Positions 41,960 through 53,500 are shown, counted from the first letter of the stretch. The stretch is DNA of 64,000 nt from Saprospiraceae bacterium (GCA_016715985.1 JADJXD010000001.1:558001-622000); one strand, 5' to 3'. A program made the numbers and translations. Notes: a model not told the origin generated them from the sequence alone.

Positions 41960-44416
41960 CTAAAAAGGATAATTGACTGCTACCTGTATATTACCTAAGC
42001 CTTGTTGTCTGATCTCTTTAAAAGTGTACCAATTGCGTTGCGTATAATTATCACGGTAAGGACTTCGGATTTTATAACCGGCATCAAATCTGATAATAAA
42101 AAACTGAAAATTAACCCTCACTCCGTATCCAATATTCAAAGCTATCTGATCTAAAAATTTACTGCTGATTTCAGCATCTTTCCGTTCAGGATCAGCTCTT
42201 AAAGCCCAAACGTTACCAGCATCTGCAAAAAATGCTCCGTCAAAAAAAGAAAAGATATTAAATCTGTATTCCAGGTTGGCTTCAATTTTGACATCTCCCT
42301 GCTGAATAAAAATATTACTTCGTTGATTGATTTTTTGTAAAGGGTCAATGTAGCCACCCGGCCCTAATTCTTTGATGTTCCATGCCCGAAGACTATTGGG
42401 CCCACCCACTCCAAACTGCTTAACAAAAGGAGCGACATTGTCAATGCCAAATGGATTGATGATTCCTACGTTCAATCTTCCTACCAGAGATCTTGTTTTA
42501 CTGAATTCCTGACTGATCCTGCCATCAAGTTCCAATCGCACATACTTTGCAAAAGAAATTGCTTTTTCACTTTCTCTTCCATCAAAATTTAATTTCCACT
42601 CTTCACTTGAGCCGGATATTGAATTGTACAATTTATTTAATAAGAATATCTCCATACCGGAAAATTCCAGATTATTAATAAAAACGTAGGATCTACCTGA
42701 AGCAGATTTCTTTCCATTATAAATAAATGAAAAATCTCTAAAGACAAATCCAGTCCCTAAGATATCTCTGAACTGAAGAAAAATCAAAGGATTGGATTGA
42801 AATCTCGAACTGTCAGCAATCGTATATCTGTCAAAATTAAAACCCAACGGTCTGAATATGTATCTGTTACCGCTGGCAGCTGTATAATCGAACCCAAAAG
42901 ATGCATTGACAGAATTGATTGAATAAAAATTGATAATATTATTGGCACTGTAACCTAATGCAATGTTTGTTGTGGTTTCGTCTTTAAATGCATTGTAAAA
43001 TTTCTTTTTCACTAAACCAATTCCTGAAACTAATTTCCCCAATCCTACAAAGTCCAGAAAAGATGGTAGCTGCAGGTTGTTTTGAATAGAAAAATTTCGG
43101 GCTCTCTGAGTAAAAAGAAAGCCACTTTCCCCTTTACTGAAACCCAACTCAAAACCAAGTTCACCTCTGATCGTAAACCTTTCTGATCCACCAAAAAGAT
43201 TTCTGTTCTGAAAAGATGTGGAAAGCGAAAACCCAAACAATCTGCTTGCTCCCAATGTACTGAAATATCCCTCCAATCCACCGTCATAAATCCATTTATA
43301 CTGGTAAGGTGTCAGGAGAACATTAAAATTCATCACAGAATCTGCATCTGAACTGATTTCAGGATACATTGTTACAAAACGATAAGTGCCCAGGCTGTTT
43401 AGTTTACGGAAAGTCTTCAATCTGTCTTCCCGTCGAAGTAAGTGGCCGGATCTCATAAAAATAGAGTTTCGTAATACCGAAGGCTTAACAAGATAGTTTT
43501 GAGATTGTCTCATCAGATTCAGACCTAAAAGAGTATCTGAAACGATTTCCATTTTTTCCTGGTCTTTGTGATAATCTGTATAAACTTTTATGTTGCCGGT
43601 GTAGAATCTTTGGTGAGAAGTATCCGGTAACGGTCTGAGAATATCAAAATAAATATCCACATCTTTTCGTGCATTACTGCTGTCACCTCTGATCTCAATA
43701 TAGTTGTTGGCAAAATTGGCATACCCCTGATTCTGTAACTCCAGCACAATCCTGCTCTTTTCCAGCTCAAACTGTGTAAAATCAATCGGGTCTCCCGGCT
43801 TTACAAAAGCATTTTGCCTGCCAGAGTCTAAAAATGTAACTATCGCAGAATCAGGTGATAAATAGTTTACATTTCTTACAATAAATCTGCTGCCGGCATT
43901 GATCACATATGTAACCCTACTTTCATTTTTTAACCAAACTGATTTTTCTGTTGTATTTTCCCATCCCGATACTTTGCTGGTATTAGTAATTTTTGGTACA
44001 ACTTCAGCATTATAAAAACCGCGTTTATTTTGCAACAAGTTTTGAATTTTGGTGGCAGTCAAAGTTGTTATCTTTTCATCATAAATAGTGGGTGGTTCGC
44101 CCAGCCCTTTCAACCAGCGTTTAAAAAAAGTGGAATCAGCATTTTCAGAATTTCTGAGATAAATCCATTCTTTGGGGATAAAAAATAATAATTTAGCGTT
44201 CGGTTTTTGTTCTATAAGGGCTGAAACTTCTTTCAGAAGATTTTTTTTATCTTTAATGACTGATTCACTTCTGAATTCTAAATTGCTTTCTTTCAGTAAA
44301 CTTTCATTTGGTTGCAGATATTTTGTACTATTGCACGAAATAAAAAACAGACTCATCACAAGTAGCTGATAAAATAAAAGTCTGATTTTATTAAAAAATA
44401 ACATAAAAACATTCAA
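41960..44416 (-). CDS. BamA/TamA-family outer-membrane assembly lipoprotein
   Basis: The 818-residue protein starts with a hydrophobic signal and lipobox (SLFFISCNSTKYL), unlike classical BamA. Three to four POTRA-like domains (about 40-370) precede a 16-stranded-type barrel (about 400-818) with the conserved FGVGGPNSLRAWN loop and a C-terminal beta signal ending VAVNYPF. It should help insert or export outer-membrane proteins. A second in-frame ATG at 44404 is also possible. It diverges from the SpoU methyltransferase gene with a gap of only 19 bases. Confidence 0.9.
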   Translation of the reverse strand: MNVFMLFFNKIRLLFYQLLVMSLFFISCNSTKYLQPNESLLKESNLEFRSESVIKDKKNLLKEVSALIEQKPNAKLLFFIPKEWIYLRNSENADSTFFKRWLKGLGEPPTIYDEKITTLTATKIQNLLQNKRGFYNAEVVPKITNTSKVSGWENTTEKSVWLKNESRVTYVINAGSRFIVRNVNYLSPDSAIVTFLDSGRQNAFVKPGDPIDFTQFELEKSRIVLELQNQGYANFANNYIEIRGDSSNARKDVDIYFDILRPLPDTSHQRFYTGNIKVYTDYHKDQEKMEIVSDTLLGLNLMRQSQNYLVKPSVLRNSIFMRSGHLLRREDRLKTFRKLNSLGTYRFVTMYPEISSDADSVMNFNVLLTPYQYKWIYDGGLEGYFSTLGASRLFGFSLSTSFQNRNLFGGSERFTIRGELGFELGFSKGESGFLFTQRARNFSIQNNLQLPSFLDFVGLGKLVSGIGLVKKKFYNAFKDETTTNIALGYSANNIINFYSINSVNASFGFDYTAASGNRYIFRPLGFNFDRYTIADSSRFQSNPLIFLQFRDILGTGFVFRDFSFIYNGKKSASGRSYVFINNLEFSGMEIFLLNKLYNSISGSSEEWKLNFDGRESEKAISFAKYVRLELDGRISQEFSKTRSLVGRLNVGIINPFGIDNVAPFVKQFGVGGPNSLRAWNIKELGPGGYIDPLQKINQRSNIFIQQGDVKIEANLEYRFNIFSFFDGAFFADAGNVWALRADPERKDAEISSKFLDQIALNIGYGVRVNFQFFIIRFDAGYKIRSPYRDNYTQRNWYTFKEIRQQGLGNIQVAVNYPF

Positions 44417-44435
44417 GGTTTAAATACGAATTAAA

Positions 44436-45197
44436 TTGATTACAAAATCAGACATAAAGTTTGTTAAATCTCTTCACTTTCCGAAGTTCAGACAAATACA
44501 TAACAAATTTATTACTGAAGGGGAAAAAGTATGTATTGAAATCCTTCAAAAAGAGTCTTTCAGAATACATGCGGTTTACCACACTAAGGACGTGAATGTT
44601 GCAGGGTCAAAGGTAATGAAAAACATCCTTAAATCATCACTCCTGATCAACGAAAGAGAAATGGAGCAAATTTCTGCACTAACGACGCCAACTTCCATTT
44701 TATGTGTGTTTGAAAAAACTGAAATTAAATTTAATGAGACGTTAAAAGATATACGTTCGGTTATATTTCTCGACAGAATTCAGGATCCGGGAAATATGGG
44801 AACTATTATCAGAATAGCAGATTGGTTTGGAATAGAAATGGTCGTGAGATCTCCCGAAAGTGCTGATTTTTTCAACCCGAAAGTAGTACAGGCCACAATG
44901 GGTAGTATTGCCAATGTACATTTGATCACTTCAAATATAGCGGAAGTGATTAAATTTTACCCCTCAAAAGCCGTTTATGGAACCTTTATGCAAGGTGAAA
45001 ATATTTTTGAAAATCCTCCGGCAGACTCTTCCATATTGGTCATTGGAAATGAAGGAAAGGGAATCTCAGCAGACACAGAAAAATTTGTTCATCATAAAAT
45101 AAGTATTCCGGGTTCACCCGACAGAGTGGCTGACTCCTTAAATGCAGGTGTTGCTGCGGGAATCATATGCAGTATCTGGAAATTTGGTACTAAGTAA
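44436..45197 (+). CDS. SpoU/TrmH-family rRNA or tRNA 2'-O-methyltransferase
   Basis: The 253-residue SPOUT enzyme has an N-terminal substrate-binding domain (KSLHFPKFRQIHNKFITEGE) and the three SpoU motifs: FLDRIQDPGNMGTIIRIADW, SILVIGNEGKGIS and ISIPGSPDRVADSLNAGVAA. The start is TTG at 44436, since ITKSDIKFVKSL then matches the family beginning and no ATG is available. The 3' end overlaps the convergent UbiA-like gene by 8 bases. Confidence 0.93.
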   Translation: MITKSDIKFVKSLHFPKFRQIHNKFITEGEKVCIEILQKESFRIHAVYHTKDVNVAGSKVMKNILKSSLLINEREMEQISALTTPTSILCVFEKTEIKFNETLKDIRSVIFLDRIQDPGNMGTIIRIADWFGIEMVVRSPESADFFNPKVVQATMGSIANVHLITSNIAEVIKFYPSKAVYGTFMQGENIFENPPADSSILVIGNEGKGISADTEKFVHHKISIPGSPDRVADSLNAGVAAGIICSIWKFGTK

Positions 45198-46023
45198 ATA
45201 TGTAGTAGATCAGACTAAATAATCCGATCATGCCATCTACCGCAAATAAATAATAAACAGCCGAACTATCCATGCGGGACTTCCATAATAAAATTGCAGA
45301 CAACAGATAGACACAGATACTAACAATCAGTGCCGGAAACTCCAATATAAAATAAAATGTAAAATAAACGTCGGTCAATGCTGCCAAAAAAAGAAATGCG
45401 GTACCAATATATTTGCTGTTTTTGATACCCCATTTAGTTGGAATGGTTATAGTACTCATCCTTCGATCTGAAAGCATATCACCAATATCAAATGAAATAC
45501 AGAGAGCTGCAATGAAAAACAATCTACCGAATGACAATCCGACAATTTCATTCAATGCCAATCCTTTCTCATATAGTGGAACAGTGAATGTCAGTGTTAC
45601 AAAAACCACACTTATAAGCAGTATTTTGACGTAAGGCAAATCTCTGATTTTTTTATTTCCCTTCCAAAAGGGTAAAAAATAAAGAAGTCCGGGAACAGAC
45701 GCAGGTAGTACGAGTTTTAACCTGCTCCAATCAAAATAAATTGTAAATCTCAATAATAAAAGGAAAGCCGGTAAAATAATAAAATATCGAATCCACTTAT
45801 TCCGATTGATATTTAAGGAGTTGGTATCCGCAGATTGTGATCTTGATTGATGAAAATTGTAATAAAAAAGAGTAGCTACACCTGTAAAAGCTACGTACAT
45901 ATAATCCGGTTTATATCCTGTACTCAAATAGGTGAATGCTGTCAGACTTGCGACACACAGAGACAAATGGATAAAAAGTCCCAGGTAAATATCTTCGAAA
46001 ATGAAAACAAAATATTTTTTCAT
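45190..46023 (-). CDS. UbiA-like membrane prenyltransferase homologue
   Basis: The 277-residue integral membrane protein has about eight helices. The second aspartate motif of UbiA enzymes is recognisable (SFDIGDMLSDRRMSTITIPT, in place of DxRDxxxD). The first motif is NFHQSRSQ-like and lacks the usual NDxxD, so catalytic ability as a prenyltransferase is doubtful. It may be a degenerate family member with another lipid-related role. It is convergent with the methyltransferase gene. Confidence 0.72.
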   Translation of the reverse strand: MKKYFVFIFEDIYLGLFIHLSLCVASLTAFTYLSTGYKPDYMYVAFTGVATLFYYNFHQSRSQSADTNSLNINRNKWIRYFIILPAFLLLLRFTIYFDWSRLKLVLPASVPGLLYFLPFWKGNKKIRDLPYVKILLISVVFVTLTFTVPLYEKGLALNEIVGLSFGRLFFIAALCISFDIGDMLSDRRMSTITIPTKWGIKNSKYIGTAFLFLAALTDVYFTFYFILEFPALIVSICVYLLSAILLWKSRMDSSAVYYLFAVDGMIGLFSLIYYIFT

Positions 46024-46074
46024 CTTGACTCAAGGTAGATGTATTAATTAAATTCAACCCCTTTACTCAAATGC

Positions 46075-46881
46075 CTATTTTCTGGCTCTTTTAGGCGGAG
46101 ATGCTTTAGCTTCTTTACTTCCCGGTGCCGGCTTTCCGGAATAGACTTTTCGTTTGGGTTTTGATGTGTCTGACTTTGATTTAAAAAATTTTTCAGCAGA
46201 TGGTTTGTCAGATTTTTCACCTATACCCTTTTTCATTTTTCTGGTGCCTTTTGAAATACTTTTCTGGTCAGGGTTTATTTTAAGCAGCTTGAAGATTTCC
46301 TTTTGTTCCATTTCGATGTATTCTCCCGGTTCAAGTTTTCCGATGCGCAGGTCTTCAATCTGTATTCTTATCAGTCTCAAAACAGGAAATCCTACTTTAG
46401 CAAACATTTTTCTGATTTGTCTGTTTTTGCCTTCTTTCAACTCGATTTTCACCCAGGATGTCGGGATATTCTGTCTGAAACGGACGGGAGGATTTCTTTC
46501 GGGTAGTACCGGTTCTTTTGGTAACTTTTTAACTTCGCAAGGTTTGGTGCGATAAATGGATGTTTCTAATTTTATATCCACACCAGATGCCACCTGATCG
46601 ATAGCTTTTTGGTTAATATCATTGTCAACCTGTACAAAATAGGTTCTTGAATGAGCGAATCCCGGGCTGAGAAGCAAGTTGTTTAGTGTGGAATCATTGG
46701 TCAGAATAATCAGACCTTCTGAATCTTTATCCAATCGCCCTACCGGATAAATATCCTTCTCAACTTTCAGAAAATCAGCAAGGGTTATATGTTCTGGACG
46801 CTCTTTAGTGAACTGGTTCAGTACATTATAGGGCTTATAAAAAACAAAATATTTTATTTCTGAATGTACCTTGGCTTCCAT
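46075..46881 (-). CDS. rRNA pseudouridine synthase, RsuA/RluE type
   Basis: This is a 268-residue enzyme. The catalytic motif PVGRLDKDSEGLIILTND places the nucleophilic Asp at residue 51, and FVFYKPYNVLNQF, FAHSRTYFVQVDND and KEGKNRQIRKMFAKVGFPVL are the other family motifs. There is no N-terminal S4 domain, so it resembles RluE. A strongly basic, disordered tail of about 65 residues (KSISKGTRKMKKG, KPKRKVYSGKPAPG) probably binds RNA in its place. Confidence 0.93.
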   Translation of the reverse strand: MEAKVHSEIKYFVFYKPYNVLNQFTKERPEHITLADFLKVEKDIYPVGRLDKDSEGLIILTNDSTLNNLLLSPGFAHSRTYFVQVDNDINQKAIDQVASGVDIKLETSIYRTKPCEVKKLPKEPVLPERNPPVRFRQNIPTSWVKIELKEGKNRQIRKMFAKVGFPVLRLIRIQIEDLRIGKLEPGEYIEMEQKEIFKLLKINPDQKSISKGTRKMKKGIGEKSDKPSAEKFFKSKSDTSKPKRKVYSGKPAPGSKEAKASPPKRARK

Positions 46882-46971
46882 TTTTGAAAATTAAGACGAT
46901 GTAATAAATTGAGCAGCGTTGTAAATTTAATATCTTTTCATAATACCGAAGTATTAATCTGCAGCAATTAA

Positions 46972-48069
46972 TTAAACGTTAAATCTGAAATGCATAATAT
47001 CGCCATCTTCTACCACATATTCTTTACCTTCCACTCCCATTTTTCCTGCTTCTTTTACTGCTGCTTCTGACCCATATTTTACGAATACATCATATTTAAT
47101 CACTTCAGCCCGAATAAAACCTTTTTCGAAATCTGTGTGTATGACTCCGGCAGCCTGTGGTGCCTTCCATCCTCTTCTGATGGTCCATGCCCTGACTTCT
47201 TTTACACCTGCAGTAAAATAAGTATAGAGGTCTAATAATTTATACGCTGCACGAATGATTCTGTTGACTCCCGGTTCTTCAAGACCCATCGCTTCAATAT
47301 ATTCCATTCTTTCTTCTTTACTCTCCAGTTCTGCAATTTCAGCTTCAATTCCGGCACAAATAAAAATGACTTCTGCATTTTCATTTTTGATAGACTCTAA
47401 AAATCGTGTGGTGTGTTGATTACCTGTTTTTACGGAAGCTTCATCAACATTACATACATACAGGACAGGTTTGGAAGTAAGCAGGTACATATCTTTATAA
47501 ATCTCTTCAAATAATTCACCCACTTCGAAAGTCCTTGCCGGTTGGCCGGATTCAAGATGTTTTGAAAGAGAAACAGCAAATTCCACATTGGCAACATCGT
47601 CCTTTCCTCCTGACTTAGCTTGCTTTCTGAGTTTATCTACACGCTTTTCCATTGTATCCATATCCTTAAATATCAGCTCAAGATCTATTATTTCTTTATC
47701 TCTGACAGGATCTACATTTCCATCAACATGCACCACATTATTATCTTCAAAACATCGTACAACATGGACGATTGCATCGACTTCCCTGATATTTGCTAAA
47801 AACTGATTTCCCAGACCTTCACCTTTACTGGCTCCTTTTATCAATCCTGCTATATCAAGTATTTCAACACTGGTAGGTAATACTTTTTGAGGCTGTACAA
47901 GTTCTTCCAGTTTATCCAATCTTACATCGGGCACTACTATAACACCCAGATTGGGTTCTTTAGTAGCAAAAGGATAGTTGGCAGCCAATGCTTTGGCAGA
48001 TGTCAGTGCATTAAACAAAGTCGATTTACCAACGTTGGGTAGTCCAACTATACCGCATTGTAATCCCAT
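46972..48069 (-). CDS. ychF: Redox-regulated ATPase YchF
   Basis: The 365-residue Obg-type P-loop protein has G1 GLPNVGKSTLFNAL (about 8-21), the switch region DIAGLIKGASKGEGLGNQF and the ADP-preferring YVCNVDE motif. A coiled-coil insert is followed by the TGS domain and the C-terminal EGKEYVVEDGDIMHFRFNV. YchF binds the ribosome and hydrolyses ATP rather than GTP. A TACATTTG box at 48115-48108 on the minus strand suits this start. Confidence 0.96.
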   Translation of the reverse strand: MGLQCGIVGLPNVGKSTLFNALTSAKALAANYPFATKEPNLGVIVVPDVRLDKLEELVQPQKVLPTSVEILDIAGLIKGASKGEGLGNQFLANIREVDAIVHVVRCFEDNNVVHVDGNVDPVRDKEIIDLELIFKDMDTMEKRVDKLRKQAKSGGKDDVANVEFAVSLSKHLESGQPARTFEVGELFEEIYKDMYLLTSKPVLYVCNVDEASVKTGNQHTTRFLESIKNENAEVIFICAGIEAEIAELESKEERMEYIEAMGLEEPGVNRIIRAAYKLLDLYTYFTAGVKEVRAWTIRRGWKAPQAAGVIHTDFEKGFIRAEVIKYDVFVKYGSEAAVKEAGKMGVEGKEYVVEDGDIMHFRFNV

Positions 48070-48107
48070 ATATTTTATAATTTAGCGTGGTTTGTGTAAA
48101 AACGCCG

Positions 48108-48115
48108 CAAATGTA
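48108..48115 (-). promoter_or_regulatory. -7 box of ychF
   Basis: The minus strand reads TACATTTG, a full TAnnTTTG match, 38 bases before the ychF start. No strong -33 element is seen. Confidence 0.4.
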
Positions 48116-48232
48116 GTTATTGTAAAGCTAAAATTTATCCTTTGGGTGTAAAATGTCCTACTTTTACACCCATCTAACAATTTTTTAATTAATTCTCTCT
48201 AATCTTAGCTATCTACAAAACATTCTAATCAA

Positions 48233-48886
48233 ATGAAGATCTCTCAAAATCTCCTTCCGGAAAGTTTCTATTTATCTGATGATGTTGTGGATATTGCCCA
48301 AAAATTACTGGGTAAATATTTAATTACCAATATAAATGGCATAATCTCTTCTGCTATGATTGTGGAAACCGAAGCATACAAAGCACCTGACGATAAAGCA
48401 TGCCATGCTTATAACAACAGATTTACGCCCAGAACCAAAACTATGTTTGAACGTGGTGGTGTAGCTTATGTTTATACCTGTTATGGAATGCATCCTTTGT
48501 TTAATGTTGTCACCGGTGAAGCGGGAATGGCACACGCTGTTTTAATTCGGGCAGTTCAACCTGATCAGCCTTTGCTTCACTATCAGGAAAGGAGAAAATT
48601 AAATAAATTCAGTTTTCAGCTTTTTAATGGTCCCGGGAAACTTGCAGTGGCAATGGGAATTAATAAAACCATGGACGGCACAAATCTTTTGTCGGAAAAA
48701 AGCAATATATACATAGAAGACAGAAACATTGAAATACCAAATGAACAAATAGAACAAACTCCCCGAGTAGGGATGAGTGTGCATACCGGCCCATGTGCCC
48801 ATAAAAAGTGGCGTTTTTATATCAATACTAATAAATGGGTAAGCAAACCGCTATTTCCTGACTATACCCATTTGGTTTGGAAATGA
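48233..48886 (+). CDS. DNA-3-methyladenine glycosylase (AAG/MPG family)
   Basis: The 217-residue base-excision repair enzyme, related to human AAG, has the catalytic and intercalating motifs VETEAYKAPDDKACHAYN, RGGVAYVYTCYGMHPLFNVV and NGPGKLAVAMGI. The glutamate in VETEAY activates water. It removes alkylated purines. It stands as a single gene, divergent from ychF. Confidence 0.94.
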   Translation: MKISQNLLPESFYLSDDVVDIAQKLLGKYLITNINGIISSAMIVETEAYKAPDDKACHAYNNRFTPRTKTMFERGGVAYVYTCYGMHPLFNVVTGEAGMAHAVLIRAVQPDQPLLHYQERRKLNKFSFQLFNGPGKLAVAMGINKTMDGTNLLSEKSNIYIEDRNIEIPNEQIEQTPRVGMSVHTGPCAHKKWRFYINTNKWVSKPLFPDYTHLVWK

Positions 48887-49022
48887 TGAATTCATTTAAA
48901 ATCATGATTTTTATAGTATTTAACAATATGTTTTTAAACCATTACGCTCCTTAAACCGGAAATTATATTATTTTTAACTTTTTTTGAAACATTCTTACGT
49001 CTCATACACATAATTCAATCTA

Positions 49023-50441
49023 ATGAAACATTTTATAACTCTCCTGATATTTAGTTTATCACAAAACTTATTCGGGTCGGAATCACCTTACAGGTTTGTA
49101 AATTCGGTGTACGATCCTTTTGTAAAAACTGTAACGCTCGAAGTCAATAATTTACCCATAGGTTTTCCTGTCCTTGAATTGGGCTCAGGACAATATTTTG
49201 TGTTAAAGTTTGACGATCTTTTGAATGAAGAAAGAAATCTTTTCTATCGTATTGTTCATTGTGATAAAGACTGGAAACCTTCCCGACTTTCTGAAATAGA
49301 AACGATTCAGGGCTTTAATGACGAAAGACTAAGAAATTATGAATATTCCACTAATACAAAAGTACAATACATTCATTACTGGCAAAAATTCCCTAACAGA
49401 GACACGAGATGGAAAGTATCCGGAAATTTTCTGCTCATCATCTATGAAGATAATATTGAGTATCCGCTACTTACCAGAAGATTTGTAGTGACAGAAAAAA
49501 AATTAGATGTAAACATCACTCCAACTTTTCCGGCAGATGTTGCGAATATCAGATACAAACAGGAAATGCTGATTGATATCAATTTTGAAAAATTTAAAAT
49601 GCGAAATCCGGTTGATGAAATCAGCCTTGTTGTGATGCAAAATGAAGATTGGAATTCAACAATCGAAGCGAAACCTTCTTTTTTTACAGGTAACTTTCTT
49701 AAATTCAACAGAGTAGGTACATTTTCATTTTTTGGTCTGACAGAGTACAGAGAATTTGATATCCGCAGCACGTACAATGTTGGAAGAGGAGTACAGCATG
49801 TAGATAGAACTAAAAAATATACGGATGCATTATTAAGAGTAGGAGAACCTAAAAGAAATAGTGTACATCTTCAGAGATTTGACTTCAATGGAAAATTTTT
49901 TATCCAGAATTTTGATGCTATGAGCAACCGGAATATTGATGATGTGCTTTCAAATTTTATCACAGAAGTGGAAAATAATCTTGATATCAGGCCAGGCCAG
50001 CGGGACTCTATTGTTCAGAGCATTATAGCATCCAATCCTTTACTGGGAAATGATGACAGAGCTGAGGAAAGAAATGTACGGTCTGACTATGTGAACGTCA
50101 TCTTCACAATGAAAGATAATATGGATCATGATGATGCAGATCTTTATGTATTAGGAGCGATGAATGACTGGGAGCCGCGAGAAGAGTATAAAATGGTCTA
50201 TGACCAAAACAAAGACTTGTATATTGCTGAAGCATTATTGAAACAGGGTTATTACAATTATATGTACGCATTGGTCAAAAACGGTAAAGTGGACTATGTC
50301 ACCATGGAAGGTAGTTGGGCAGAAACCGAAAACGATTATCATTCACTTGTCTATTACCGAGGCTTTGGAGATCTATATGACAGAGTAGTCGGCTATAATA
50401 AATTTAATACTGAAACCATAAGATCTTTAGGTTTCAGGTAA
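49023..50441 (+). CDS. T9SS plug protein (DUF5103)
   Basis: The 472-residue exported protein (signal about 1-18) matches DUF5103, now assigned as the plug that closes the SprA translocon of the type IX secretion system. Supporting segments are LELGSGQYFVLKFDDL, YRIVHCDKDWKPSRLSEIET, GFNDERLRNYEYSTNT, YVLGAMNDWEP and the C-terminal RVVGYNKFNTETIRSLGF. It fits the presence of T9SS cargo proteins in this window. Confidence 0.9.
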   Translation: MKHFITLLIFSLSQNLFGSESPYRFVNSVYDPFVKTVTLEVNNLPIGFPVLELGSGQYFVLKFDDLLNEERNLFYRIVHCDKDWKPSRLSEIETIQGFNDERLRNYEYSTNTKVQYIHYWQKFPNRDTRWKVSGNFLLIIYEDNIEYPLLTRRFVVTEKKLDVNITPTFPADVANIRYKQEMLIDINFEKFKMRNPVDEISLVVMQNEDWNSTIEAKPSFFTGNFLKFNRVGTFSFFGLTEYREFDIRSTYNVGRGVQHVDRTKKYTDALLRVGEPKRNSVHLQRFDFNGKFFIQNFDAMSNRNIDDVLSNFITEVENNLDIRPGQRDSIVQSIIASNPLLGNDDRAEERNVRSDYVNVIFTMKDNMDHDDADLYVLGAMNDWEPREEYKMVYDQNKDLYIAEALLKQGYYNYMYALVKNGKVDYVTMEGSWAETENDYHSLVYYRGFGDLYDRVVGYNKFNTETIRSLGFR

Positions 50442-50523
50442 AATAACATCATAAGCCTTCTTTTTTAAAAATATTTTCATTCCAAAAAAGATAGAAAGTG
50501 CAGCCTAAAAAAGCAAGATAATA

Positions 50524-53500
50524 TTACCTGCCGTGACAGTGTTTGTATTTTTTGCCGCTACCACATGGACACAAGTCATTTCTGCCTACTTTTTCTTCTG
50601 TTCGTTTGAAAGTTTCGACTTTTTCTGCTTTTTGTCCTGCGCTTTCAGCTGCCTTACGCATCGCTTCTTCTTCTCTGCTGGTCCTTACTTTACTCATATC
50701 AGTTTTCTGGATTTTGGCTTCCTGTACTTCCTGTTGAATCAGCAACTGGCCATGGAACAAATATGCACAGACATCTCTGTTGATTTTATGAATCAACTCT
50801 TCAAAAAGCTTGTAAGCTTCCATTTTATAAATGACCAACGGGTCTTTTTGCTCAAAAGAAGCAGCCTGAACTGAATCTTTTAATTCGTCCATAGACCGAA
50901 GGTGTTCTTTCCAGTTATCATCTATCAATGCCAGCACGATAGTCTTTTCGATATCCCGCATCAGGCTTGCTCCTTTAGATTCTACAGCATCTTTTAGTTC
51001 TGCAGCAATAGGAAGTGGATTGGTGCGACCGTCTGTAAATGGAATGGCTATTCGTTTGTATCGGTGACCTTCAGATTCGTATACCCTTTTAATGACAGGC
51101 ATCAAGAGGCTATTGATCTGCTCAGTTTTGTATTTGTAATAATTATTGACCTCAGTGAGCAAATCATCAATCAGATTATCGATAGATGTACTTTTGAATT
51201 TTTCTTCTGTAATGTTCGGATCAATACTTAATGAGGTGAGACAATCCGTTCTGAAACCTTCATAATTTTGGCTGTGTTTATTGGTATCTACAATATTTTC
51301 CACAAGTCCGATGATCATATTATGGAGATCGACCGTAAGTCTGTCACCATGTAATGCGTGATTTCTTTTTTTATAGATGGCTTCCCTCTGAATATTCATG
51401 ACATCATCGTATTCCAACAATCTCTTTCTGATTCCGAAGTTGTTTTCTTCAACTTTCTTCTGCGCACGTTCAATAGATTTTGAAACCATCGAATGCTGAA
51501 TGACTTCACCTTCTTTATGCCCCATTTTATCCATCAGTCCTGCAATCCTGTCAGACTGGAACAACCGCATCAGATTGTCTTCCAAAGAAACATAAAATTG
51601 TGAGGTACCCGGATCCCCCTGACGACCGGCCCTACCTCTCAACTGCCTGTCCACCCTTCTCGAGTCATGACGTTCAGTTGCAATGATGGCTAATCCACCG
51701 GCTCGTTTTACTTCTTCAGAAATCTTAATATCCGTTCCCCTACCTGCCATGTTGGTTGCAATCGTAACATTTCCGGGCTTCCCGGCTTCCGCAACTATTT
51801 CTGCTTCACGTTGGTGTTGCTTGGCATTCAGGACATTGTGTTTGATACCACGGAGGTTCAACATACGGCTCAGTAATTCTGAAATTTCAACAGAAGTTGT
51901 TCCTACTAAGACAGGTCTGCCCTGTGATGTCAATGCATTTATTTCTTCAATGGCGGCATTAAATTTTTCCCTTCCTGTCTTGAATACAAGATCTTCTTTG
52001 TCATCCCTGACGATGGGTTTATTGGTAGGAATCACCACAACATCAAGTTTATAGATTTCCCACAATTCACTCGCTTCCGTCTCTGCAGTACCTGTCATCC
52101 CTGCCAGTTTATGGTACATTCTGAAATAATTCTGTAAAGTGATGGTAGCGTATGTCTGTGTAATATCGCCGATTTTCACACCTTCTTTTGCTTCCAATGC
52201 CTGGTGAAGGCCGTCAGAATATCTTCTGCCTTCCATCATACGACCTGTCTGCTCATCCACTATCTTCACTTGACCTTCCATGACCACGTATTCCTGATCT
52301 TTTTCGAAAAGAGTAAATGCTTTGAGCAACTGACTGACGGAATGTAATCTTCTTGATTTTACGGAATAATCCTGAATAAGTTTTTCTTTCTCTTCTGTTA
52401 GTTTTATACCTTCAGATGCCTCTCTTGCACTCAGTGCCTGCATCATTTGTGTGATATCCGGCATGACAAAAAAATCAGAATCATTTTCTCCTCTGGATAA
52501 ATATTCGATCCCTTTATCTGTCAACTCTACCGATCTGTTTTTTTCATCTATCGTAAAATATAAAGGCTCATCTGCAATGTGCATGTTTTTATTCTGCTCC
52601 TGCATAAAGAAGTTTTCAACCTTCTGAAGGATTACTTTTACTCCTTCTTCACTGAGGAATTTGATCAACGGTCTGTATTTAGGCAATGCTCGGTAACATC
52701 TGAAAAGCATCAAACCACCTTCTCTTTCGTTATAACCGACATTTCCGGCTTTTATGAGTTTTTTGGCTTCAGCCAGATATTCTGTCGCCAATTGTCTTTG
52801 TACGCTGAATAGTTTTTCTATTTTAGGATTTAATTCTATATACTCCTGCTCTTCCAATCCTTCCGGTACAGGTCCTGAGATAATCAAAGGTGTACGGGCG
52901 TCATCAATCAATACGGAATCAACTTCATCCACCATGGCATAATGATGTCTCTTTTGCACCAATTCGTCTTTGTCTCTGACCATATTGTCTCTCAGATAGT
53001 CAAATCCAAATTCATTATTGGTACCGTATGTAATATCGCAAGTATATGCTTTAATTCTTTCGGGAGAATGTGGGCGGTATTTGTCAATACAATCAATTGT
53101 CAGTAATAAAAACTGAAATATCGGTCCTATCCATTCGCTGTCCCTTTTGGCAAGATAATCGTTTACTGTGATCACATGGACGCCTTCACCGGACAAACCA
53201 TTAAGATAAGCGGGCAATGTTGCAACCAACGTTTTTCCCTCACCGGTAGCCATTTCAGCTATCTTTCCATCATGAAGCACCATTCCTCCGATCAACTGTA
53301 CATCATAATGAAGCATGTCCCATGTGATATCCCCACCGGCAGCTTTCCAACTGTTTTTCCAAATGGCATTTTCACCCTGAATTGTCACATAATCCTTAAA
53401 AGCTGCAATTTCTCTGTCGTGATCTGTAGCAGTGACAGTCAGAGTTGGATTTTCCTTAAATCTTCTGGCGGTTTCTTTCACAACGGCAAAAGCTTCGGGA

